A DNA stretch of 64,000 nucleotides from Pseudovibrio axinellae (lineage in GTDB: Bacteria; Pseudomonadota; Alphaproteobacteria; Rhizobiales; Stappiaceae). Position numbers and translations under genes: made by a program. The DNA is taken from NCBI RefSeq assembly GCF_900110875.1, contig NZ_FOFM01000001.1, positions 434,001-498,000 on the forward strand, given 5' to 3'. Positions 18,967-27,681 of this stretch are shown in pieces; positions within the stretch are counted from its first letter, which is position 1; each line of letters begins with the position of its first letter. The notes under the pieces were generated by a model. That model worked only from the letters and a program-made list of their open reading frames with translations, made no database searches and had not been told where the DNA came from.

Positions 18967-20835
18967 TTATTCTTCGTCGCACATGGTTGAGTTGAGTTGC
19001 CATACCTCAACTTTCCCTTTACGCCCTCGAATTTCGTAGCGGCCACGGCACGTCAGGCTGTCAGGGTGATGTGCCTTTTCAACTGTTTCACCGCTCACCA
19101 GAACGCACGCACCCTTAAGCGAGGTCATTGATGACCCCAGAACTTGCAGACGGTTACAAACGTTCACAGCGTCGCCAACGATGGTATAGTTCCAACGCTC
19201 TACCGCACCTACATTGCCAACAATGACCGGGCCTGTGTGAATTGCAATGCGAACGTGCAGCGCATTTTCCGGCTCGGCCTTGTTTGCCTCATGAACTGCC
19301 TTCACAATATCCTCAGCTGCCGCGATTGCTCGCTCTGCATGGTCTTCCATCTCATTTGGCGCACCCCAAAAGGCGAGCATCCCATCTCCGATGAATTTAT
19401 CAACCGTGCCCTTATGAGCTTCAACGGCAGACACCAGTAGCTTGAAGTGCTCGTTCAAAAGATTGGCAACCTCCCCTGCACTTCGGTGCTCTGAAATGGA
19501 GGTGAACCCTTCAATGTCGGTGAAGAGGATCGTAAGTTCCGCTTCCTTTGCTTTGGCAGCCTGATCAATACCCAATACCATCAACTTGGAATACAGCGAC
19601 TTTGGAATGTAGCGGCTCATTGCCCGCAGGCCGTTGATACTTGTATTCATTGCAGTGGTTATCTGATCAACTTCGCGGATATGACTGCGCGGTAAAGGTT
19701 CAAGGTGATCGAACTCCAGTGCACCAAATTTTTCAGCCCTTCTGGCGATGGCTTTCAGGGGCGACGACAAGCGGCGTGCAAAGAAAATTGCCACGAGTGC
19801 CGAGAGGAAAACGACAGCAATACCTGCAAAAATTGAGTTACTCAGACGTGAAAATTCATCATAACGCGAGTTGGCAAGCTGGTACTCACCAACATAATAC
19901 ACTCTTCCATCCTCTGATGTGAGGCGTTGTAAAACGAGCACATATATATCTTCCCCGTCATTGATCAGGCGCAGTTCGACCCCTTGTTTGCGGGCACGCT
20001 GACTAAACGGTTGAGGTTTACTTTCCTCAAGCTTGGCCAGCACCGGGTCACCAAACGTGGACACATGAGAAAGAAGATTATGTTGTTGCAGCTCGTTTAT
20101 GGGAGACGCGTAGGCTAGCACGTTGTTCTGACTGGTTAGGATGAATCTGGTGACGTCTTCATCAACACCTGGAGGGCCGAGGTTATCTGCGTTTGATGAT
20201 GAGAGAATTGCGCCAACTCCCTTCATCGTGATGATTGCAGAGACATAGGCTATTGTCTCGCCCTCAAACTTTATTGCACTGCTGATAGTCGAAAACGGAT
20301 CTTCGCTACCTGCAAAGAACTCTCCCCAAAAGGGGTCTGTCTGGCTTTTCGTATATCTGACTTGCAGATTGGTAAATTGAAAGAGAGGCTGCTCGGGTTT
20401 GAAAGAGACCAGCTCTTTCTTATCTGCATCGTGTTTCAGGCCCCACAGAGTTCCATCGGGTAGGGAAAGCACCAGTCCATCGATGCTTTTCACCCCGAAC
20501 AACACACCTCGGAAGGTCTGTTTTGCACGAAAGATAGCGTTTTTCGCACTGGGCTGTTCTTCCGCGTAGGTTTTGATTGCATAGACCGAAGAAAAAGCCG
20601 GATTGAAATAGGCGCCCAACGCATTGTTAATTGCCTTGGTTGACATAATCGATGCTTTTTCGACTAAACTACGCGTTGTCTTTAAGTTCGTCAGAACCGA
20701 CATGTACAGCACTATGCCGCCACACAACGTTACGACCGTAACGAATGTAATCGCGACAAGCCATGTCAGCGATAATTTGTAGTAGCAACGCAGAAGGCTG
20801 ACGATACTGCGCTTTATCCTGAACCAGAGTTTCAA
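18967..20835 (-). CDS. Adenylate cyclase with periplasmic sensor, HAMP and class III catalytic domain
   Basis: 622 residues: first membrane helix at about 24-48, a periplasmic region of about 270 residues that looks like a Cache-type sensor, a second helix near 335-352 (FAGIAVVFLSALVAIFF), a HAMP linker beginning ARRLSSPLKAIARRAEKFG, then the cyclase domain. Metal aspartates are in LFTDIEGFTSIS and DKFIGDGMLAFWG; the purine and transition-state region reads WNYTIVGDAVNVCNRL. It would make cAMP in response to an external ligand. It stands alone: 137 bases lie before the peptide transporter operon downstream, and no terminator is visible there, so weak co-transcription is possible. Second cyclase of the window. 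Confidence 0.9.
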   Translation of the reverse strand: MKLWFRIKRSIVSLLRCYYKLSLTWLVAITFVTVVTLCGGIVLYMSVLTNLKTTRSLVEKASIMSTKAINNALGAYFNPAFSSVYAIKTYAEEQPSAKNAIFRAKQTFRGVLFGVKSIDGLVLSLPDGTLWGLKHDADKKELVSFKPEQPLFQFTNLQVRYTKSQTDPFWGEFFAGSEDPFSTISSAIKFEGETIAYVSAIITMKGVGAILSSSNADNLGPPGVDEDVTRFILTSQNNVLAYASPINELQQHNLLSHVSTFGDPVLAKLEESKPQPFSQRARKQGVELRLINDGEDIYVLVLQRLTSEDGRVYYVGEYQLANSRYDEFSRLSNSIFAGIAVVFLSALVAIFFARRLSSPLKAIARRAEKFGALEFDHLEPLPRSHIREVDQITTAMNTSINGLRAMSRYIPKSLYSKLMVLGIDQAAKAKEAELTILFTDIEGFTSISEHRSAGEVANLLNEHFKLLVSAVEAHKGTVDKFIGDGMLAFWGAPNEMEDHAERAIAAAEDIVKAVHEANKAEPENALHVRIAIHTGPVIVGNVGAVERWNYTIVGDAVNVCNRLQVLGSSMTSLKGACVLVSGETVEKAHHPDSLTCRGRYEIRGRKGKVEVWQLNSTMCDEE

Positions 20836-20929
20836 GCTGTGTTTCCACCTGTACTAGGAATGCAAATGCGTTAAACCACTCTCCTGACTAAGCGTCAAAC
20901 TGCCTGCCTCCTCATGGTGTAGATAGCCT

Positions 20930-22093
20930 TTATACTCCGGTTTCCTTGCCTAATTCTCTCAATATCTCATCTCTGTGCTCATCAAGTGCTGGCGCCCCCT
21001 TATCCAACTTCAGATTTGCGTTTGTGAACTTAATCGGCGTTCGGACATAAGTTTGGTCGTTTGCAGTCGGCAAATTGACTTTCATCTCACGATGTTCAAT
21101 TTGCGGGTCGCTCATGACATCTGCCACTGTGTTTATCGGACCGGCAGGGACACCGAACTCTTCCATTTTCTTGAGAAGATCATCTCGATTAAATTTGACG
21201 ACCAGAGCCTCAAGTCGATCCGTTAAACTTTCCCGGTGCTGGACTCGTGAAGGGTTCGTTGCGTAACGCTGGTCTTGGGACAGTTCTGGCACGCCCAAAA
21301 TCTTACAGAAATTTGCAAACTGCTGATCATTACCAACAGCGACAATCAGATGGCCATCATTCACTTCAAACACCTGATAGGGAACAATGTTGGGGTGAGC
21401 GTTTCCCATCCGCGTCGGGGCGACGCCACTGCTGAGATAGTTCATGGCCTGATTTGCCAAAACGCCGACCTGCGCATCAAGCAAGGCCATATCAACCCAT
21501 TCGCCCTGACCTGTGAGATCGCGGCGGCGCAGTGCTGCCTGAATACCGATCACACCATACAGGCCAGTGAAAATATCAGCGAAGGCAACGCCAACTTTTT
21601 GTGGCTCGCCCCCTTTGGGGCCGGTCAAATCCATGATGCCACCCATGCCCTGAATCATGAAATCATACCCGGCGCGATGTGCATATGGCCCGCTTTGACC
21701 AAAGCCGGTCACTGAGCAATAAACTAATTTCGGATTGATCTTTCTTAAGCTCTCATAATCAAGCCCAAACTTAGCGAGCCCACCGACTTTAAAGTTCTCG
21801 ATCAAAACATCACTTTGGCGCACCAGATCATAGATCAATTCAAGGTCTTCCGGTTTGCTAAAGTCTGCGGTTATGGAACGTTTACCCCGATTGCAGGCAT
21901 GAAAATATGCAGCGCTTTTAGTGCCGTTTTCGTCCTCAATGAATGGCGGTCCCCAGGTGCGGGTATCATCGCCGCGAGGGCTTTCCACCTTGATGACATC
22001 GGCCCCAAGATCAGCAAGGGTTTGCCCGATCCACGGCCCTGCCAATATACGCGCTAGTTCTAATACTCTAATATTTTCAAGGGGAGCCGTCAC
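20930..22093 (-). CDS. CaiB/BaiF family class III CoA-transferase
   Basis: 387 residues, close to the family norm of about 400. The opening LENIRVLELARILAGPWIGQ, KVESPRGDDTR and NRGKRSITADF are family hallmarks. The catalytic aspartate is expected in VGVAFADIFTGLYG near residue 170. Enzymes of this family (formyl-CoA:oxalate, carnitine, succinyl-CoA:dicarboxylate transferases) swap CoA between carboxylates by ordered anhydride chemistry; the substrates are not evident here. Divergent from pepN with a 278-base intergenic region. Confidence 0.92.
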   Translation of the reverse strand: MTAPLENIRVLELARILAGPWIGQTLADLGADVIKVESPRGDDTRTWGPPFIEDENGTKSAAYFHACNRGKRSITADFSKPEDLELIYDLVRQSDVLIENFKVGGLAKFGLDYESLRKINPKLVYCSVTGFGQSGPYAHRAGYDFMIQGMGGIMDLTGPKGGEPQKVGVAFADIFTGLYGVIGIQAALRRRDLTGQGEWVDMALLDAQVGVLANQAMNYLSSGVAPTRMGNAHPNIVPYQVFEVNDGHLIVAVGNDQQFANFCKILGVPELSQDQRYATNPSRVQHRESLTDRLEALVVKFNRDDLLKKMEEFGVPAGPINTVADVMSDPQIEHREMKVNLPTANDQTYVRTPIKFTNANLKLDKGAPALDEHRDEILRELGKETGV

Positions 22094-22371
22094 AGAAGCA
22101 ACCTCAGTGTCGTTTTGTACAGATGTGTTTGAGGCCCAGTGCTACCTGTTTTTTCTAATCAGGTCCTGTGAGGATCTGTCATGACTTTCTTCCAGTCCCT
22201 CCCACCCACTGGAATCCTTGCTTATTTTAGTTTTGGGTGCAAAAGTGAGCAAGTTTTCATTCCTTGTATTTGACCGGCTCTCATTTCAGAGGTACCGCCA
22301 ATCTACACCGAAATTTATAAGCGCTGCGCCGGGAGGCGAAAAGCTGCTTCAATACTTTTAGGAGAACAGTC

Positions 22372-25008
22372 ATGCAATCCAACACCGCGCAGCTTATCAA
22401 ACTGACAGACTACGAAGAAACGCCTTATGTCATTGAAACAGTTTCATTGGTCTTTAAGCTGCATGCAGAAGCCACTGAGGTTGTCTCTACGCTTTCTCTT
22501 CACCCGCGTGCGCGCACACCTGCTGGCACTGCATTAGAACTGGATGGCGACGAGCTGAAACTGCTGAGTATAAAGCTGAACGGCACCCCGCTTGAAGACG
22601 ACGCCTATGACGCTGCTCCTGACAAACTGGTGGTTCATAATCCCCCAACAGAGCCGTTTAAGCTAGAGATCACCACTCAAATCAATCCGGCAGCAAACAC
22701 GCGGCTGATGGGACTTTATTTATCTGACGGGATTTACTGCACGCAGTGCGAGGCTGAGGGCTTCCGCCGGATCACATATTACTATGACCGTCCAGACGCA
22801 CTTTCTGTATTTACGACCCGCATTGAAGCTGACAAAGCGAGCAATCCAATCCTGCTTGGCAACGGTAATCCGCAGGAAACTGGCCGTATCGATGGCACTG
22901 ATCGTCACTTTGCGGTTTGGCATGACCCTCATCCAAAACCTGCGTACCTGTTTGCGCTTGTTGCTGGTGACCTCACCTGTATTTCAGAGAAGTACACGAC
23001 TGCGTCTGGCAAGCCTGTCGATTTGAATATCTATGTTGAGAAGGGCAATGAACAACGCGCGGGGTGGTCTATGGACAGCCTTGTTCGCTCTATGCGCTGG
23101 GATGAAAAAACGTTTGGCCGAGAGTACGATCTTGATGTGTTCAACATTGTCGCTGTTTCTGCGTTCAATATGGGCGCTATGGAGAACAAAGGCCTCAATA
23201 TTTTCAACGACAAATACATTTTGGCCAACAGCGAGACAGCGACTGACTTGGATTATGAGGGCATTGAAACAGTCGTTGCACACGAATACTTCCATAACTG
23301 GACCGGAAACCGGATCACGTGCCGCGAATGGTTTCAGCTGTGTTTGAAGGAAGGGCTGACCGTTTTCCGCGATCAAGAATTCTCATCTGATGAGCGCTCC
23401 CGTCCAGTGAAACGCATTGCTGATGTGGTGCGCCTTAAATCCCGTCAGTTTCCTGAGGATCAGGGGCCGCTTTCGCATCCTGTGCGACCTACAGAATACA
23501 AAGAGATCAATAATTTTTACACGGCAACTGTTTATGACAAGGGCGCTGAGCTTGTTCGTATGATCAAGACCATCCTTGGAGCAGACGGATTTCGCAAGGG
23601 TATGGACCTATACTTTGAACGCCATGATGGAGATGCTTCTACGATCGAGGACTTCATTAAATGCTTTGAAGAGGCCAATGACACCGATCTTTCGCACTTT
23701 TCTTTATGGTACCACCAGTCCGGCACCCCTCACCTGAAAGCAAGCAGTTCTTACGATGAGGCTGCTAAGACGTTTACGCTGGAGCTGGAGCAAACAACAC
23801 CAGCTACGCCGGGGCAGCCTGAAAAGGAGCCATTCTTCATTCCAGTTCGATTTGGTCTGGTTGGTCCCAATGGTGAGGACATTGCTTATTCAAAGGCAGA
23901 AGGTGCTCGCGTAGACGGTGACCTATTGTGCCTGACTGAGCGCAAACAAACCGTTGTGTTCCACGGCATCGGCAGCAAGCCGGTACCATCGCTCCTACGC
24001 GAGTTTTCAGCGCCGGTTAAGCTTGAAGCTGGGCTCAATCGCCATGAACAGATTTTCCTGATGCGTCATGACATCGACCCGTTCAACCGTTGGCAAGCTG
24101 CACAAACGTTGATGAGCGAGATGCTCATCGAAATGACCAATGGCGACATACCTGCTGGCAAAGACGCCTTTATCTCTGCGCTTGCAAACATGGCGGAAGA
24201 TGAAAACCTCGACCATGCCTTCCGAGGGTTTGGCTTAATGTTGCCAAGCGAGAAGGACATCGCTCTGGAAATTGGCAAGGATGTAGATACAGATGCAATT
24301 GGTGCTGCACGTGATGCATTTGCCAAGGAAATCGGCGCATCGCTTTATGACACATTCGAGCGCATTTATTCTGCAATCGAGGTTTCTGAAACCTTTAGCC
24401 CTGACGCCGCATCTGCTGGCAAACGTTCACTGAAATTGCGTTGCCTCTATTACATGGCTGCCAGTGGCATTGAGGGTAGCGCAGCTTTGACAAAGGCTCA
24501 CTTTGATGCCGCGGACAATATGACAGACCGTATGGGCGCGCTGAACTTGCTCGTGACATGGAATCTTGAAGGCGCGAAAGATGGCTTGCAAGCCTTTGAA
24601 AAACGTCATCAAGGCACCGCACTTGCAATGGATAAATGGCTGAGTATTGCTGCAGGGGCACCAAATGAGGATGCCGTTTCTACGATACGTACTCTTACCG
24701 AACACCCTGCATTTTCTTGGGATATTCCAAATCGCGTCTACTCACTCATTGGCGGCTTCCTTGGCAGCAACACGCGAGGTTTTCACAAGGCTGATGGATC
24801 TGGTTACGACTATCTTGCTGAAATCACACTCCATTTGGATAAGAATAATCCTCAGGTTGCTTCCAGATTGGTCAAAAGTTTCGGATCCTGGAAGAATATG
24901 AATGCGGAACGCAGAGTAAAGGCGAAAGCTGCATTGGAGCGAATTCTTAACGCTGATCAGCAACTCTCCACCGATGTCAAGGAAATAGTTGAGCGCTGTT
25001 TAGACTAG
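22372..25008 (+). CDS. pepN: Aminopeptidase N (M1 zinc metallopeptidase)
   Basis: 878 residues, the usual length of proteobacterial PepN. The exopeptidase motif GAMEN occurs in NMGAMENKGLNIF, and the zinc site is HEYFH (H304, E305, H308) with the third ligand Glu 19 residues after the second His in CLKEGLTVF. It trims N-terminal residues from peptides in the cytoplasm. The start ATG at 22372 has AGGAG eight bases upstream. A strong intrinsic terminator follows at 25056, so it is probably monocistronic. Confidence 0.97.
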   Translation: MQSNTAQLIKLTDYEETPYVIETVSLVFKLHAEATEVVSTLSLHPRARTPAGTALELDGDELKLLSIKLNGTPLEDDAYDAAPDKLVVHNPPTEPFKLEITTQINPAANTRLMGLYLSDGIYCTQCEAEGFRRITYYYDRPDALSVFTTRIEADKASNPILLGNGNPQETGRIDGTDRHFAVWHDPHPKPAYLFALVAGDLTCISEKYTTASGKPVDLNIYVEKGNEQRAGWSMDSLVRSMRWDEKTFGREYDLDVFNIVAVSAFNMGAMENKGLNIFNDKYILANSETATDLDYEGIETVVAHEYFHNWTGNRITCREWFQLCLKEGLTVFRDQEFSSDERSRPVKRIADVVRLKSRQFPEDQGPLSHPVRPTEYKEINNFYTATVYDKGAELVRMIKTILGADGFRKGMDLYFERHDGDASTIEDFIKCFEEANDTDLSHFSLWYHQSGTPHLKASSSYDEAAKTFTLELEQTTPATPGQPEKEPFFIPVRFGLVGPNGEDIAYSKAEGARVDGDLLCLTERKQTVVFHGIGSKPVPSLLREFSAPVKLEAGLNRHEQIFLMRHDIDPFNRWQAAQTLMSEMLIEMTNGDIPAGKDAFISALANMAEDENLDHAFRGFGLMLPSEKDIALEIGKDVDTDAIGAARDAFAKEIGASLYDTFERIYSAIEVSETFSPDAASAGKRSLKLRCLYYMAASGIEGSAALTKAHFDAADNMTDRMGALNLLVTWNLEGAKDGLQAFEKRHQGTALAMDKWLSIAAGAPNEDAVSTIRTLTEHPAFSWDIPNRVYSLIGGFLGSNTRGFHKADGSGYDYLAEITLHLDKNNPQVASRLVKSFGSWKNMNAERRVKAKAALERILNADQQLSTDVKEIVERCLD

Positions 25009-25055
25009 CAAAGTCTACTTCACTCATATCGAAGTCTCTGAGAGTCCTACCAAAA

Positions 25056-25093
25056 TTAACGGCAGCAAAAATAGCTGCCGTTAACCATTTTTT
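25056..25093 (+). terminator. Rho-independent terminator of pepN
   Basis: Perfect 11-base-pair inverted repeat TTAACGGCAGC / GCTGCCGTTAA (25056-25066 and 25074-25084) with a seven-base A-rich loop, followed by CCA and a run of seven T. It lies 47 bases after the pepN stop. Confidence 0.9.
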
Positions 25094-25188
25094 TGTGTCT
25101 AGACACTGGACAAGTTGATTCGGATAGATTCAAATGAATGTGATTCGGGTAAATTGCAACCTGAGTTATTTGCGGTGGAATCTGACAC

Positions 25189-27576
25189 ATGGGGGCATTC
25201 ATGGCACGAGCCTTTGCGGGGGGCGCGACAGCTCGACGATTCTTAAATTCGACCAAACGCGCAGGCAAGAAAGACGCCTTGACCGGGCATATCAAACTGC
25301 TTGCGCAACCGGCCTATCAACGTTTGTTAACTACCGAGCCCATGATGCGCCGGATTATTCCTGCTCTTTGCATCATCTTCATTGCATGCACTGCCATCTT
25401 TCGTGGTTTAGAAATTGCCTACAACTATGAAAACGTGAGCCAGAAAGCTCAAGATGATCTCACTCTCATCGCAACCGCTCTGACCGCAAGTATTGAAATT
25501 TCCGAGCAAGAGAAAGACAGCGCAGGCCTAACCTCAGCTTTGCAACGCGCCCTGTCTGAAGCCCTTCCCCCACGGGCGACAAGTAAAAGCCGACAAATCC
25601 TTTTAACTGATCCCAATGGCACCATCGTTGCCAGCGCGCCGACCCGTCCAGATATGGAGGGGTTGAAGATCACAAGTCTGCTTGGCGACACTCAGCCAAT
25701 GACCTTCTTTGGTAAGCGCGCAGGTGTTTTAACCCTTAATCAGGGCACTAAAGATGCCACACGTGCAACGGTTCACCACTTACCAAACAAACTTGGCATG
25801 GTTGCTATCATGCAGCCTGAAGACGCAGTCTTTGCGTCCTGGCGCGCTGAGCTATCTGCCAATGTGACCATATTTGTTGCCACCTCCATGGTTCTGCTCG
25901 TGATCATTTATGCGTACTTTGCACAAGCAACACGCGCCCAGCAAGCAGACGGCATTTATGCTGCAACGCGCTCGCGTATTGATGCAGCGCTGAATCGTGG
26001 CCGGTGTGGCCTGTTTGACTGGGACCTTTCCCGTGGCCGTGTGTTCTGGTCTGCTTCGCTCTATGAGATGCTTGGCATGGACCCACGTAACGATATTATG
26101 GGCTTTGCCGAAATTCAAAGCCTGACCCATGCCGATGATGTAGACCTTTATGATCTGGCCAAGAGCCTGTTAGATACCGGTAAGAGCAATGTGGACCGAC
26201 AGTGGCGTATGCGCCACGTTGATGGTTCATGGGTTTGGCTGCGTGTGCGTGCAGAAGTCCAAACGGACGCAGGAACTAATGAACCGCACCTGATCGGCAT
26301 CTGTATGGATGTGACCGAACAAAAGAAACTCGCCGAGCAAAGCCGCACCGCTGATTTGCGCTTGCGTGATGCGATCGAGAACATCTCTGAGGCATTCGTT
26401 TTGTGGGACGCTGACAACCACCTTGTCATGTGCAACTCCAACTACCGCCGCCTCCACGAGCTTCCTGACCACGTTGTCAAATCAGGCACCCCTTATTCGA
26501 CTGTAATGTCCTCTGCCAGTCAGCCCATCATTTCCGAACCTGAAGAAGGCGACCATATCGATAGTGATATGGGAAGTTCTTACAAGGTAGAGATGGAAGG
26601 TGGCCGTTGGTTGCAGGTCTCAGAGCGCCGCACGAAAGACGGCGGCTTTGTTTCCGTTGGCACTGATATTACCGAACTGAAGCGCAAAGAAGAGAAGCTG
26701 CTTGAATCTGAGCGCGGACATATGGCCACAATCGCAGATTTACGTCAGTCCCGCCAAAAGCTGGAGTTACAAGCACAGCAACTTGTTGAGCTGACAGAAA
26801 AATACGCAGACGAAAAGACACGCGCAGAAGATGCCAACCAGGCAAAGTCAGAATTCCTTGCCAACATTTCTCATGAACTGAGAACACCACTCAATGCGAT
26901 TATTGGTTTTTCTGAAATCATGGATCAAGGCATGTTTGGCGACCTTGGCTCTGATAAATACAAGGAATACTGCAAAGACATTCATTCCTCTGGAAATTAC
27001 CTGCTGAACGTGATCAACGATATTCTGGACATGTCCAAGATTGAGGCTGGCAGAATTGAACTCTCTGTTGAAGATGTTCAAATTCAGCAAATCGTTCAGG
27101 ATGCTACCCGGATCATCTCTGCCACGGCTGCAGAAAAGAGCATCACAGTGGTTAGCGAAAACCTGCCACATATGCACCTGCAGGCTGACCGACGCGCCGT
27201 TAAACAAATTCTTCTTAACCTGCTTGCCAACTCCATCAAGTTTACACCTGATCACGGCGAGGTTCGTGTTTCAGCACGCAAGGTCGGTGCATTCGCAGAA
27301 CTCACAATTTCCGACAATGGCATCGGCATTGCCAAGAAAGATATCGAGCGCCTCGCCAAGCCATTTGTTCAGGTCGAGAACCAGTTCACCAAGACACACA
27401 AAGGCTCGGGCCTTGGTCTGGCAATTGCACGTTCGTTGAGTGAGCTTCATGGCGGGTACATGGAAATCTCTTCAGAGGTCGGCAAGGGCACTGAAGTCAC
27501 CATCAAATTGCCTCTCAAAGCCAAAGGCCGCGAAAAAGGCCGTTTCTCAGCTCTAAGCGAATTAAACGCTGCTTAA
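25189..27576 (+). CDS. pleC: PleC-like PAS-domain sensor histidine kinase
   Basis: 795 residues. Membrane helix at about 55-75, a periplasmic region to about 228, a second helix (about 229-248), then two PAS folds (about 262-385, beginning ALNRGRCGLFDWDLS, and about 390-500, beginning ENISEAFVLWDADN), a coiled coil, and the kinase core: H-box FLANISHELRTPLNAIIGF, N-box LNLLANSIKFTP, G1 ISDNGIGIA, G2 KGSGLGLAIARSL. The layout matches PleC, the DivK phosphatase/kinase controlling polarity and cell cycle in Alphaproteobacteria; the symbol rests on architecture and on its place beside glnE. The start could be the ATG at 25189 or 25201; the latter has a purine-rich GGGGG upstream. Confidence 0.75.
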   Translation: MGAFMARAFAGGATARRFLNSTKRAGKKDALTGHIKLLAQPAYQRLLTTEPMMRRIIPALCIIFIACTAIFRGLEIAYNYENVSQKAQDDLTLIATALTASIEISEQEKDSAGLTSALQRALSEALPPRATSKSRQILLTDPNGTIVASAPTRPDMEGLKITSLLGDTQPMTFFGKRAGVLTLNQGTKDATRATVHHLPNKLGMVAIMQPEDAVFASWRAELSANVTIFVATSMVLLVIIYAYFAQATRAQQADGIYAATRSRIDAALNRGRCGLFDWDLSRGRVFWSASLYEMLGMDPRNDIMGFAEIQSLTHADDVDLYDLAKSLLDTGKSNVDRQWRMRHVDGSWVWLRVRAEVQTDAGTNEPHLIGICMDVTEQKKLAEQSRTADLRLRDAIENISEAFVLWDADNHLVMCNSNYRRLHELPDHVVKSGTPYSTVMSSASQPIISEPEEGDHIDSDMGSSYKVEMEGGRWLQVSERRTKDGGFVSVGTDITELKRKEEKLLESERGHMATIADLRQSRQKLELQAQQLVELTEKYADEKTRAEDANQAKSEFLANISHELRTPLNAIIGFSEIMDQGMFGDLGSDKYKEYCKDIHSSGNYLLNVINDILDMSKIEAGRIELSVEDVQIQQIVQDATRIISATAAEKSITVVSENLPHMHLQADRRAVKQILLNLLANSIKFTPDHGEVRVSARKVGAFAELTISDNGIGIAKKDIERLAKPFVQVENQFTKTHKGSGLGLAIARSLSELHGGYMEISSEVGKGTEVTIKLPLKAKGREKGRFSALSELNAA

Positions 27577-27612
27577 AAACACTTAGTTGCTTATCCAGAA
27601 ACTGATTTGATC

Positions 27613-27631
27613 AACCAGCTTTAAGCTGGTT
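27613..27631. terminator. Short palindromic hairpin after the PleC-like gene
   Basis: AACCAGCT and AGCTGGTT (27613-27620, 27624-27631) form an eight-base-pair stem with a three-base loop, followed by TT and AAAA. It sits directly before the stronger bidirectional hairpin and may add to termination from the left. Confidence 0.45.
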
Positions 27632-27633
27632 TT

Positions 27634-27660
27634 AAAAGGCCGCGATCTGGGCGGCCTTTT
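27634..27660. terminator. Bidirectional terminator between the PleC-like gene and glnE
   Basis: AAAAGGCCGC / GCGGCCTTTT (27634-27643, 27651-27660) form a ten-base-pair stem with a seven-base loop; both strands end in a T-run (TTTTGCATT rightward, TTTTAAAA leftward). It lies between two convergent genes and can stop both transcripts. Confidence 0.85.
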
Positions 27661-27681
27661 GCATTGGGGAGCGTTTTCGGT